Below, piece by piece: positions 42,252 through 51,188 of a DNA stretch of 57,755 nucleotides (the stretch's first letter is position 1; each line of letters opens with the position of its first letter). A program made the position numbers and the translations under genes. The notes under the pieces were generated by a model. It saw nothing but the letters and a program-made list of their open reading frames with translations, had not been told where the DNA came from and did no database searches. The stretch spans positions 1 to 57,755 of the forward strand of contig JADGBM010000009.1 in NCBI GenBank assembly GCA_015231515.1, given 5' to 3'. This DNA comes from Desulfobulbaceae bacterium (GTDB lineage: Bacteria > Desulfobacterota > Desulfobulbia > Desulfobulbales > VMSU01).

Positions 42252-43931
42252 TTGGCAACTATTGTGGGTGAAAATAGATCGGAAAACAAAGCTCTTGCCC
42301 AGAAAGGTTCTAATATCTCTTTCTCTCTCCTGTCCATATCCTCTCTACAACCTGATGCTGTTGCTCTGATTCACAAAAACAGCCAATGGACATTCTCGGA
42401 GATTGCGCACAACACAAAATTCTACAGCCGATTTTTGTCAACTCAAGGCATAAAAAAGGGTGACCGAGTCGTCTTGATGGTTACGCCCTCCATGGAGTTT
42501 ATCTGTCTGGCCTTTGCTCTGTTTGCCATTGGTGCTGTGGTAATTCTGATTGACCCTGGCATGGGCTATAAAAATCTCATTAACTGTGTCGGGGCTGTCA
42601 AACCTCGGGCCTTTGTGGGCATCCCTAAGGCACATATTTTCAAGCGCCTGTTTCCAAAACCATTTAAGACAGTTGCAATAAATATCTGCGTCGGCACTGC
42701 CTGGGGGATTTTAGGAAAGGAACTTCCTGGCATATCAAAAGCTCCGATACCAGAGCTCTGTCAGGCAGAAACCGCCGCCGACGATCTGGCGGCAATTATT
42801 TTTACAACGGGCAGCACCGGACCTCCAAAGGGTGTTCAGTATCAACACCGAATATTTCTGGCTCAGCTTGACCAGATTCACAACTTTTATGGGATTCGGG
42901 CGGGAGAGATCGATCAGCCGGCCTTTCCTCTCTTTGCCCTTTTTTCAATTGCCCTTGGCGCCCAAGTTGTCATTCCAAACATGGATCCAACTCGACCAGC
43001 TCAGGTGAACCCTGCCCGTTTTATCAGTACGATTAGTAACCATCAGGTTACCTATTCGTTTGGATCGCCCGCTATCTGGAACGTTATCAGTCGGTACTGT
43101 TTGAAAAATCAGATCCGTTTGCATTCGCTAAAAAAAGTATTAATGGCCGGTGCCCCGGTTTCCGGAGAGTTAATAGAACGTGTTCTGTCAATACTGCCGG
43201 AGGGCGCTGAGGTACATATTCCCTATGGTGCCACCGAATCGCTTCCCATAGTTTCTATCTCGGGCAGTGAGGTTGTTGGTAAAACCTGGCCTTTGAGCCG
43301 TGAGGGTAAGGGAACCTGTGTCGGTAAACAGCTGCCTGGCGTTTCCGTTAAAGTGATTGCAGCAGTCGAGGGGCCGGTTGAGTGCGTGAAAGGTCTGGAG
43401 TTGCGGCCTTATGAAGTAGGAGAGATTGTTGTTCAGGGTGAGGTGGTTACCCGGGCCTACGACAATAATGACGAGGAAAACAGGCATTCTAAAATCATCG
43501 AAACGGACGGGTTCTGGCATCGGATTGGAGATGTTGGCTATTTTGATGAATCCGGGTATCTTTGGTTTTGTGGACGCAAGGCCCACCGAGTGATAAGTGA
43601 ACACGGTATTTTGTATACGATCTGCTGTGAGGCGATTTTTAACCAACACCCGGCTGTGTTACGATCTGCTCTTGTTGGTGTTGGATCAGCTGGAAAAGAG
43701 CTGCCTGTTATTATTGTTGAGTTGGCTGAAAAAATTAATCAGCAGAAACTTTTTGAAGAGCTTGCCGTTATGGCGGCTAGATATGAACACACGGCCAGGA
43801 TAAAGCATTTTCTCTGTCATGACTCGTTTCCGGTCGATATACGACATAATGCCAAAATATTTCGTGAGAAGCTGGCTGTCTGGGCTGCTGGGCAAGTTTT
43901 TGCCAACGTACAAGAAAAAAAATCCCCCTGA
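42252..43931 (+). CDS. oleC: OleC, beta-lactone synthetase (acyl-AMP ligase family)
   Basis: OleC uses ATP to close the 2-alkyl-3-hydroxy acid to a beta-lactone. The 559-residue protein is an ANL-superfamily enzyme: IIFTTGSTGPPKGVQYQHR (182-200) is the AMP-binding P-loop, IPYGATESLPI (about 324-334) the A5 region, and GDVGYFDESGYLWFCGRKAHRV (about 424-445) the hinge. The order oleA-oleB-oleC is the classical one. It starts at TTG 42252, 10 bases after GAGG; a GTG at 42264 is possible. The stop codon lies inside a strong hairpin. The next gene is glucokinase, so oleD, the 2-alkyl-3-keto acid reductase, is not adjacent. Confidence 0.9.
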   Translation: MATIVGENRSENKALAQKGSNISFSLLSISSLQPDAVALIHKNSQWTFSEIAHNTKFYSRFLSTQGIKKGDRVVLMVTPSMEFICLAFALFAIGAVVILIDPGMGYKNLINCVGAVKPRAFVGIPKAHIFKRLFPKPFKTVAINICVGTAWGILGKELPGISKAPIPELCQAETAADDLAAIIFTTGSTGPPKGVQYQHRIFLAQLDQIHNFYGIRAGEIDQPAFPLFALFSIALGAQVVIPNMDPTRPAQVNPARFISTISNHQVTYSFGSPAIWNVISRYCLKNQIRLHSLKKVLMAGAPVSGELIERVLSILPEGAEVHIPYGATESLPIVSISGSEVVGKTWPLSREGKGTCVGKQLPGVSVKVIAAVEGPVECVKGLELRPYEVGEIVVQGEVVTRAYDNNDEENRHSKIIETDGFWHRIGDVGYFDESGYLWFCGRKAHRVISEHGILYTICCEAIFNQHPAVLRSALVGVGSAGKELPVIIVELAEKINQQKLFEELAVMAARYEHTARIKHFLCHDSFPVDIRHNAKIFREKLAVWAAGQVFANVQEKKSP

Positions 43932-43966
43932 ATCCCCCTTTGACAGGGGGACTCAGGGGGATTTTG
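43921..43966 (+). terminator. Strong hairpin overlapping the oleC stop, terminator or repeat
   Basis: AATCCCCCTGAATCCCCC (43921-43938) and GGGGGACTCAGGGGGATT (43946-43963) pair at 17 of 18 positions around a 7-base loop, followed by TTG. The oleC stop TGA (43929-43931) is inside the left arm. Similar CCCCCTNAATCCCCC elements are dispersed repeats in many genomes, so this may be such a repeat serving as terminator. Confidence 0.75.
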
Positions 43967-44087
43967 TAAAGGTTGTTAAATGCTCACATGTCTCGATGCT
44001 TAAAAAAAGATCTAAAGTGTAGCGCTAATCAGGCGAGGAGTCGATGAGTATTGAGATAGTAAATTGGATATCGGGAGTGACGCGGTT

Positions 44088-45107
44088 ATGGGTAAAAACG
44101 CAATAATTCTGGCTGGTGATATAGGGGCTTCTAAAACAATACTTGCCTTGTATCCAGGTAAAGGAGAATTTTCTTCCCCTCTAAAGGAGAGCACCTATCC
44201 AAGTGGCGAGTATGACGGTTTGAGTCCGATGCTTGACGACTTTCTGCTCGGAGTTGACCGATCTATTGCCTCAGCCGCTTTTGGTGTGGCTGGTCCTGTG
44301 GTAGACCAGAAGGCACAAATCACTAAATTGCCATGGTCAATTGAAGCTGACGCAATCAAAAATCATTTGAACATTTCTGCTGTGTTTTTGCTAAATGACT
44401 TGGTTGCTAATGCCTACGGTCTTGACTGCATCGAACCTGCTGGTCTGGTTTCGCTAAACGACTCGTGTGTCAACCTGAATTCGCCCAAGGCCATGCTCTC
44501 TCCCGGTACAGGCCTGGGGGAGGTTTTTTTTATTGATAGTGTGCAGGGCAAGCAGGTCTTTGACTCGGAGGGTGGCCATTGTCTTTTTGCGCCAGCCAAC
44601 CAGGAACAGATCGGTTTATTGCAATTTTACCAAAAAGATCAGCAAACTATTACGTATGATACACTCTGCTGTGGTGATGGGTTTGTGAAGATTTATAACT
44701 TCCTTCGGGAGCAGTCCACCTATTCAGCTAATCCGGAGATTGAGACTGCCTTGTCAATGGCCAGGCATCCGGCAGCTGTTATTACCGAGAATTCTGTCCG
44801 GGAAGAAGTGCAGCAGCGCTGCCCGCTTTGTGTTCGTACGGTGGAAATCTTTGTTGAAATGCTGGCAGCTGAAGCGGCAAATATGGTACTTAAAATGCTG
44901 GCACGAGGTGGGGTCTATATAGGTGGCGGCATCCCGCCTAAAATACTGCCTTATTTGCAGAAGAGTTTTATGCCGGTTTTCAGTCGCCATCAAACAATGG
45001 GGCGGATACTTTCAACTGTGCCGGTTCACGTGGTTTGCAACACAAAAACTGCACTTTATGGCGCTGCATCCTTTGCAATGGGGAAAGTGAATATAAAAGG
45101 TGTGTGA
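44088..45107 (+). CDS. glk: Glucokinase
   Basis: Glk phosphorylates glucose to glucose 6-phosphate. The 339-residue protein opens ILAGDIGASKTILALY (ATP-binding phosphate 1 motif) and has FGVAGPV (about 74-80), FLLNDLVANAYGL with the catalytic Asp (about 102-114), PGTGLGEVFF (about 138-147) and SEGGHCLFAP (about 161-170), and ends with a long helical C-lobe including GGVYIGGGIPPKILP. Signature residues fit the E. coli Glk group rather than ROK kinases. The ATG at 44088, 10 bases after GGGAG, is chosen over a TTG at 44064. The exported hydrolase gene starts 3 bases later, suggesting one transcript. Confidence 0.88.
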   Translation: MGKNAIILAGDIGASKTILALYPGKGEFSSPLKESTYPSGEYDGLSPMLDDFLLGVDRSIASAAFGVAGPVVDQKAQITKLPWSIEADAIKNHLNISAVFLLNDLVANAYGLDCIEPAGLVSLNDSCVNLNSPKAMLSPGTGLGEVFFIDSVQGKQVFDSEGGHCLFAPANQEQIGLLQFYQKDQQTITYDTLCCGDGFVKIYNFLREQSTYSANPEIETALSMARHPAAVITENSVREEVQQRCPLCVRTVEIFVEMLAAEAANMVLKMLARGGVYIGGGIPPKILPYLQKSFMPVFSRHQTMGRILSTVPVHVVCNTKTALYGAASFAMGKVNIKGV

Positions 45108-45110
45108 ACG

Positions 45111-46133
45111 GTGAAGGTTCAGGTCTTGCTGATATGGGCGTGTCTTTTGCTCTTTCCGGTTGTTGCCAAGGCAGTTCCTGAAGAGATCCTGGCGCGTGAA
45201 TTTGCTGAAACGGTTTATCCGTATTTTGCCGGCACCTTCGATTTTGGCTGGTTTGAGGGAACTGGCCAAAAAAAATTACGATATGCCGCCCAAACTGCTG
45301 AGCAGGAAAAGGCTGTTATTGTTCTGGTCTCCGGGCGCACAGAACATCTCACCAAGTACGCAGAATTTTTCTACGACTTAAAAGACGCCGGATTTTCCTT
45401 TTATATCTATGATCATCGGGGTCAAGGCAGTTCCGAAAGACTCCTGGCTGACCCTCAGAAGGGATACGTTGACAGGTTTCATAACTATGTCGATGATCTG
45501 AGCATTTTTCTTGAGACAAAGGTGTTTTCACAAACTGAGTCCCCTGTTTTTATTGTCTCGCACTCCATGGGCGGCACGGTCTCTTATCTCTATGCCCGCG
45601 AAAAACCAAACCGACTCAAAGGACTGGTGTTGTGTGCACCAATGTTTTCAATCAATACCGCACCTGTCCCGCACATAGTTGCACGCATTCTTGTTAAAAG
45701 CATGGGGGTAATCGGTTCAACGGAAAGCTACGTTTTCGGGGGTGGTCCGTATGATGCTGATAAAAAATTTGCTGAAAACGATGTCACACATAGTAGCAAA
45801 AGGTTTGCCTTGAACAAAAAACTTGTCGCCAGTTTCCCGGAGGTTGCCTTAGGCAGCGTAACCTTTGGCTGGCTTGAGCAATCTTTTTTGGCGATGGATT
45901 CGATCCGCAACTCAAACCCTGGAACCTTGGAATCTCCACCGATCCTTATTTTAAGCGGTACTGAAGATAAAGTGGTAGGATTTGATTCTCAAAAAGAGGT
46001 CTGTGACCGACTTGCCGGATATTGCCGTCTGCAGAGTATTGATGGCGCCAAGCATGAACTTTTGATGGAGACGGATGCTATCCGGGATCAGGTACAAGCT
46101 CTTATTGTTGAGTTTGTTCATGGGTTGATGTAA
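45111..46133 (+). CDS. Exported alpha/beta hydrolase, lysophospholipase/monoacylglycerol-lipase-like
   Basis: A 340-residue protein starting at GTG 45111 with a signal peptide (about 1-22, LLIWACLLLFPVVAKA). The alpha/beta-hydrolase fold has IYDHRGQGSSERL (about 97-109), nucleophile Ser in IVSHSMGGTVS (about 148-158), an acid Asp in LSGTEDKVV (about 285-293) and a His in DGAKHELLME (about 312-321). The ordering and the DHRGQG motif resemble PldB/monoacylglycerol lipases. It lies 3 bases downstream of glk, an unusual pair. Its substrate is unknown; a periplasmic lipid ester is plausible. Confidence 0.85.
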   Translation: MKVQVLLIWACLLLFPVVAKAVPEEILAREFAETVYPYFAGTFDFGWFEGTGQKKLRYAAQTAEQEKAVIVLVSGRTEHLTKYAEFFYDLKDAGFSFYIYDHRGQGSSERLLADPQKGYVDRFHNYVDDLSIFLETKVFSQTESPVFIVSHSMGGTVSYLYAREKPNRLKGLVLCAPMFSINTAPVPHIVARILVKSMGVIGSTESYVFGGGPYDADKKFAENDVTHSSKRFALNKKLVASFPEVALGSVTFGWLEQSFLAMDSIRNSNPGTLESPPILILSGTEDKVVGFDSQKEVCDRLAGYCRLQSIDGAKHELLMETDAIRDQVQALIVEFVHGLM

Positions 46134-46253
46134 TTTTTTTGCTTGCCTCCAGTGGGTGCTGAAGTGCTATGCTATAAGTAGCTGTAAATTGTTTGACATT
46201 TCCCTTACATTTTTAAGATTATTCATTAGTGGGCCAATAAATCCCGTGCAACT

Positions 46254-47624
46254 ATGCTTGTTCAACCTGACGCTCTAAGCCTCACGGTGGGCTCTCAGTG
46301 CATACTGAAAAACGCCCCTGAGCATTTAAAGAAGGAACTCCGCAGTGTTTTAACCATCGCGAACCCTAAATTTCAAGCGGCCAAAAAGTATGGCCGCTGG
46401 GTAGGGAAAAAATTCCCGCAAAAACTCTACTTTTTTAAAGAACGCAAGGCTGGATTTATTATGCCTCGGGGCTTTGCCAAAGAGGCGGTTATTAAATGCA
46501 TTGAAATTTTAGGCGTTAAACCGGAGATTGTTGATGAGAGGCGCCTGCTTTCGAGCTGTGACTTTCAGTTCAGCGGTGTCTTGCGCGAGTATCAGGAGCA
46601 GGCGGTCAGGGATATTGTAACCCGCGATTTTGGTGTTCTTGAGGCAGGAACAGGCTCCGGCAAAACTGTTGTGGCCTTAAAGGTGATAGCCTTAAGAGCA
46701 CAGCCGGCAATAGTGCTGGTCCACACTAAAGAGCTGTTGTACCAGTGGGCCGAGCGGGTTAGTGAGTTTTTAGGTGTTGAAGCTGGTTTGATCGGTGATG
46801 GCAAGGCTGAGATTAGGCCAGTTACCGTCGCTATTGTCAATTCGGCTAAAAAACATATCGACGATCTTCCCCGGCAGTTCGGGCATCTATTAGTTGATGA
46901 GTGCCACCGGGTTCCGGCTTCGCTGTTTACTGATGTGGTGACATCCTTTGACGCTAAATACTCTTTGGGGTTGTCGGCTACGGCCTATCGGCGAGAGGAT
47001 ATACTGACCAGGTTGATCTATTTCTATATGGGGGCTCGGGTGCATAAAGTTGATGCGGCATTTTTGCATGAGAGCGGTGCCGTCTTAAAGCCTGAAATAC
47101 GGTTGCGCCCCACAGAATTTGCCTATCAGTACCGTGATGATTACTCGGCAATGCTGAAGGCCTTGGCTGCCGATGAACAGCGCAACCGGCTGATCGCCCA
47201 AGATGTTGTTTTAAGCGCCCGAAAAACTGATGGCGTTTTACTTGTGGTGTCTGACAGAGTGGCACACTGCCAACGATTAGCTGAGTTGATATCGGCTCAG
47301 GGTGTGTCTGTAAGTGTGCTTACCGGTAAAGATCCGGTGGAGAGAAGGGCAAAAGTCGTGGAGGAGATTAAAAAGAGTTCGGTAAAAGTACTTATCTCAA
47401 CCCTGCAACTGATTGGTGAGGGTTTTGACGCACCGCAACTCTCCACGCTTTTTTTAGCAACACCAATTAAGTTTTCAGGGAGATTAAAGCAGGTTGTCGG
47501 CCGAATACTGCGCCCTGCTACAGACAAGAAAGCCCTGGTCTATGATTATGTCGATGAAAACGTCAGTATCTTACGCAATTCGGCCAACGAACGTAGTAAA
47601 ACCTATTTTTTGTATGACTGTTAA
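46254..47624 (+). CDS. Superfamily 2 DNA helicase, XPB/UvsW-like
   Basis: A 456-residue helicase. An N-terminal ~110-residue domain (including KKYGRWVGKKFPQKLYFFKE) is followed by the Q-like LREYQEQAVRDIV, Walker A EAGTGSGKTVVALK (about 131-144), DECH box in LLVDECHRVPAS (about 213-224), motif III LGLSATAYRRED (about 240-251), and motif VI QVVGRILRPA (about 416-425). Its size and motifs resemble the phage T4 UvsW/RAD25-type enzymes involved in branch migration or repair. It ends tail-to-tail with a cytochrome gene on the other strand, the two sharing 4 bases. Confidence 0.88.
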   Translation: MLVQPDALSLTVGSQCILKNAPEHLKKELRSVLTIANPKFQAAKKYGRWVGKKFPQKLYFFKERKAGFIMPRGFAKEAVIKCIEILGVKPEIVDERRLLSSCDFQFSGVLREYQEQAVRDIVTRDFGVLEAGTGSGKTVVALKVIALRAQPAIVLVHTKELLYQWAERVSEFLGVEAGLIGDGKAEIRPVTVAIVNSAKKHIDDLPRQFGHLLVDECHRVPASLFTDVVTSFDAKYSLGLSATAYRREDILTRLIYFYMGARVHKVDAAFLHESGAVLKPEIRLRPTEFAYQYRDDYSAMLKALAADEQRNRLIAQDVVLSARKTDGVLLVVSDRVAHCQRLAELISAQGVSVSVLTGKDPVERRAKVVEEIKKSSVKVLISTLQLIGEGFDAPQLSTLFLATPIKFSGRLKQVVGRILRPATDKKALVYDYVDENVSILRNSANERSKTYFLYDC

Positions 47625-48259
47625 TAGGTGTCTTCGTGACAGTCTTTACAGGAACTTTGAGTGTGGCAAATTCGGCACCTGAACTCTGGTGCTACCTGGG
47701 CGTGACCTTTACTGAGCCAGTCATTATCATGATTTTCGGGTTTTGTCTTCTGGGTCCGGTTGTCATTATGACAGGCTTTACAGTCATCAACGAAATGAAA
47801 TCGATGGGCTTTACGACGAACAATGTCACGCATCTCCTGGGAGAGTAAAAGTTGCCCCAGGGGGACTGCATCATTGAGCATGGGGCCATGGCAGATGTTG
47901 CACAGGGAGTGTGTCTGGTCGGAGTGATAAAACGATCGTTTCGAACGATTGACCTTGCTCAGTAGTTTGCTGCTGTTCGAGGTGTCTTTAGGATGGCATT
48001 TGCCGCAGTTAGCACCTTGACCGGTATCGTAATCATTTTTTTTGCCGCGTGGATGGCAGCCTTCACAGGTTTTATGATTCGGTTGAGAGTAGACACCGTT
48101 GTCAGGTCCAAGATGACAGGCTTCGCAGGCAATGCCTTGACTGTCATAATGACGCCAGTGTTCAAAAAATAGATGGTCAGTCCCAAATTCAGCGGCCAGG
48201 AGTTGGGAGTGGAAACTACAGGCACCGAAGACGATGAGAATAAACAATACGTTCTTCAT
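47621..48259 (-). CDS. Seven-haem periplasmic cytochrome c
   Basis: A 212-residue exported protein with a signal peptide (about 1-22) and seven CxxCH sites: CEACH, CEGCH, CGKCH, CNICH, CKACH, CRICH and CKDCH, so up to seven c haems. Several extra His residues (for example HLFFEHWRH near residue 30 and HRFHF) can serve as distal ligands. The start ATG at 48259 has a perfect AAGGAGT ribosome site. I do not recognise a specific family; it resembles small electron-transfer multihaem cytochromes of sulfate and metal reducers. No obvious partner lies next to it; it overlaps the helicase gene by 4 bases at the 3' end. Confidence 0.9.
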   Translation of the reverse strand: MKNVLFILIVFGACSFHSQLLAAEFGTDHLFFEHWRHYDSQGIACEACHLGPDNGVYSQPNHKTCEGCHPRGKKNDYDTGQGANCGKCHPKDTSNSSKLLSKVNRSKRSFYHSDQTHSLCNICHGPMLNDAVPLGQLLLSQEMRDIVRRKAHRFHFVDDCKACHNDNRTQKTKPENHDNDWLSKGHAQVAPEFRCRICHTQSSCKDCHEDTY

Positions 48260-48348
48260 TATGACTCCTTGGTAGGGATTATGATTGTTATTCTCATCAT
48301 ATCGTAATCAATATAAAAAAAACCACAAAAAAAGAGGTGCTAACCGCT

Positions 48349-51009
48349 TTAACTCGACATCTCCTGCAACCTTTTTGTGTTTTCGTCAATTTTAGCGATT
48401 GTAGCCTTGAATCCTTCCGCCTTTTCGCGCTCTTTAGCCACAACATCATCAGGTGCGTTGCTTATGAATTTTTCATTGGTTAGCTTCCCTTCACAACGAG
48501 TAAGTTGAACTACAATCTTCTCTTTTTCTTTGGCCAGCTTTTCCAGCTCTTTTTCCGTGTCAATCAGCCCTTCCATCGGCACAAAAATTTCTATATCTTC
48601 AAAAATAAATGATGCGGCTCCTTTCGGGCAGGCCCCGGATGCTCGAACAGTCAGACTGTCAATCTTGGCCATGGCTGTGATGTGTGACTCAAATTTTGAA
48701 ATGGTAGAACTCTGCTCAGAATTAGGACAGTTAATTATGGCGGTAACCTGAGCTGAGGGATGGATCTGCATGTCGCTGCGGATATTCCGAACACCACCAA
48801 TTATGACCATCAGCAGGGCGATGTCAGCTTCAACTTTTTCATCGTGCCATTCGGCCGTAACGGTTGGAAAAGACTCAAGCATTACTGTTGAGCGCTTATT
48901 GGGCAGTGCGTGCCAAATCTCTTCGGTAACAAAAGGGGTGATTGGATGAAGCAGTTTGATGATTGTTTCAAGAACGGTCATCAGAACGGTGCGCGTATTC
49001 TCTTTTAAGGTAGTGTCGTTGCTGAAAAGGTCAGGTTTAATCCATTCAAGATACCAATCGCAGAACTCATGCCAGATAAACTGGTAGATATGTGAGGCGG
49101 TATCATTAAACTGAAATTTTGCCAAAGAGTCATGGACTTTGGCAATCGTTAGATTGGCACGGCTCAAAATCCATTTGTTGGGCAATGATAGTTGGGAGAT
49201 ATTGATTTTAGAGATTGGGACAGTACTATCGTCAATATGCATTAAGGTAAAACGTGAGGCATTCCAGATTTTATTAATGAAGTGACGATAGCCTTCAATC
49301 CGGTCTTCTGAGATTCGTATGTCGCGTCCTTGGGCAGCGAAGGCGGTCATGGTAAAACGTAAGGCGTCAGTGCCGAATTTGTCCATAACCAGTAACGGAT
49401 CCATAACGTTGCCTTTGGACTTACTCATTTTCTGACCGTGTTCGTCACGAACCAGGGCATGGAGGTAGACATCCTTAAAAGGAATTTCGGCCATGAAATG
49501 GGTGCCCATCATGATCATTCTGGCGACCCAGAAAAACAAAATATCAAAACTGGTGATGAGAACAGATGTTGGATAAAAACAGTCCAGCTCCTTGGTTTTT
49601 TCCGGCCAGCCCATGGTGGAAAATGGCCAAAGGGCAGAGCTGAACCAGGTGTCAAGGACGTCACTTTCTCGCTCCAAATCGTTACTGCCGCATGCACATT
49701 GATCTGGGTCGGTATTGCTGACGATCAGTTCTCCGCAGGCGGCACACGTCCAGGCCGGGATTTGATGGCCCCACCATATCTGCCGGGAAATACACCAGTC
49801 ACGGATATTGTACATCCAGTCAAAATAGGTGTTTTCCCATGATTTTGGATGAATGCGGATATGGCCATCTTTAACAGCGGCGATGGCCTTTTCGGCAAGG
49901 GGTTTTATTGAGACAAACCACTGTTTCGAAAGCTGGGGTTCGACAATAGTATGGCAGCGATAGCAGTCTCCAACACCATGCTCATACTCATCAATACCAT
50001 CCAGGAGGCCCAGCTTATCGAGGTCAACGACGATTTTTTTGCGGCACTCGAAGCGATCAAGGCCTTGATATTGACCAGCTGCTTCATTCATAACGCCGCT
50101 TTTGTCCATAATGGAAACTATTGGCAGGTCGTGCCTGCGGCCAATTTCAAAGTCATTTAAATCGTGTCCCGGGGTTACTTTTAAGGCACCTGTGCCAAAT
50201 TCACGTTCGACATGGGTGTCAAAAACAACAGGTATTTTTTTGTCGACAAGAGGAAGAATAACGGCTTGTTCTGGTAAAGAGTTGTATCGCTCGTCATCAG
50301 GATGGACTGCAACGGCCGTGTCACCAAGCATGGTTTCAGGACGAGTCGTTGCCACAACTAAATAGCCGTCTCCGGAGGCGTATGGGTAGCGAATCCTGTA
50401 GAGTTTTCCTGCTGTGGGCTGGTGTTCAACTTCCAGGTCGGATAAGGCTGTGTGGCAACGTGGACACCAGTTTATGATGTAATCCCCTTTATAGATCAGG
50501 CCCTCATTGTAAAGGGTTGTAAAAACTTTACGGACCGCAACCGACAGGCCTTCGTCCATTGTAAACCGTTCGCGGGTCCAATCGCAGGAACATCCAAGGC
50601 GCTTGAGCTGATTAATGATCTGACCACCAGACTCTTCTTTCCATTTCCAGACTCGTTCAATAAAGGCATCCCGGCCCAGCTCATGACGGTCAATACCTTC
50701 GGTGGTTAACTGCCGTTCCACTACATTCTGGGTGGCGATACCGGCATGATCTGTACCAGGAACCCAGAGCACGTTTTTACCCATCATGCGGTGATAGCGA
50801 ACCAGGATATCTTGCAGGGTATTGTTTAAGGCGTGGCCGACATGAAGAACGCCTGTAACGTTTGGCGGTGGAATAACAATTGAAAATGACTCAGCCCCAT
50901 CATCCATTTTTGCTTGAAAGGTCTTCTGTTCGAGCCATTCGCTGTACCAACGTTTTTCTATATCTTCAAAGGCGTAGGATTTATCGAGTTGCGGTTCTTT
51001 GAGTGTCAT
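48349..51009 (-). CDS. valS: Valyl-tRNA synthetase
   Basis: ValS charges tRNA-Val. The 886-residue class I enzyme has PPPNVTGVLHVGHALNNTLQD (about 47-67, HIGH motif as HVGH), a CP1 editing domain with TTRPETMLGDTAVAVHP (about 224-240), GQKMSKSKGNVMDP (about 526-539, KMSKS loop) and a C-terminal coiled coil (about 815-886, EKELEKLAKEKEKIVVQL region) typical of ValRS. A zinc-type CGSND/ CAACGEL segment is in the CP domain. The ATG at 51009 has only a weak ribosome site. It is on the same strand as, and 179 bases after, the pyruvate-kinase fusion gene. Confidence 0.97.
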   Translation of the reverse strand: MTLKEPQLDKSYAFEDIEKRWYSEWLEQKTFQAKMDDGAESFSIVIPPPNVTGVLHVGHALNNTLQDILVRYHRMMGKNVLWVPGTDHAGIATQNVVERQLTTEGIDRHELGRDAFIERVWKWKEESGGQIINQLKRLGCSCDWTRERFTMDEGLSVAVRKVFTTLYNEGLIYKGDYIINWCPRCHTALSDLEVEHQPTAGKLYRIRYPYASGDGYLVVATTRPETMLGDTAVAVHPDDERYNSLPEQAVILPLVDKKIPVVFDTHVEREFGTGALKVTPGHDLNDFEIGRRHDLPIVSIMDKSGVMNEAAGQYQGLDRFECRKKIVVDLDKLGLLDGIDEYEHGVGDCYRCHTIVEPQLSKQWFVSIKPLAEKAIAAVKDGHIRIHPKSWENTYFDWMYNIRDWCISRQIWWGHQIPAWTCAACGELIVSNTDPDQCACGSNDLERESDVLDTWFSSALWPFSTMGWPEKTKELDCFYPTSVLITSFDILFFWVARMIMMGTHFMAEIPFKDVYLHALVRDEHGQKMSKSKGNVMDPLLVMDKFGTDALRFTMTAFAAQGRDIRISEDRIEGYRHFINKIWNASRFTLMHIDDSTVPISKINISQLSLPNKWILSRANLTIAKVHDSLAKFQFNDTASHIYQFIWHEFCDWYLEWIKPDLFSNDTTLKENTRTVLMTVLETIIKLLHPITPFVTEEIWHALPNKRSTVMLESFPTVTAEWHDEKVEADIALLMVIIGGVRNIRSDMQIHPSAQVTAIINCPNSEQSSTISKFESHITAMAKIDSLTVRASGACPKGAASFIFEDIEIFVPMEGLIDTEKELEKLAKEKEKIVVQLTRCEGKLTNEKFISNAPDDVVAKEREKAEGFKATIAKIDENTKRLQEMSS

Positions 51010-51188
51010 TGGCTATTCTATATATTTAAGGGTTAATTGAAGTTATTAAAAGATACTATTGAGCTGCTGAAAATGACGCCTTTTACCGGAGATGTCAAGC
51101 TTCCTGAAAGGCATTTTGCGTATTGCTGCTTAATTACGGCTGACGAGGAAGGCTGTGTGAGGCACGAAGTTGTCTGAAAAGGCGGGGA

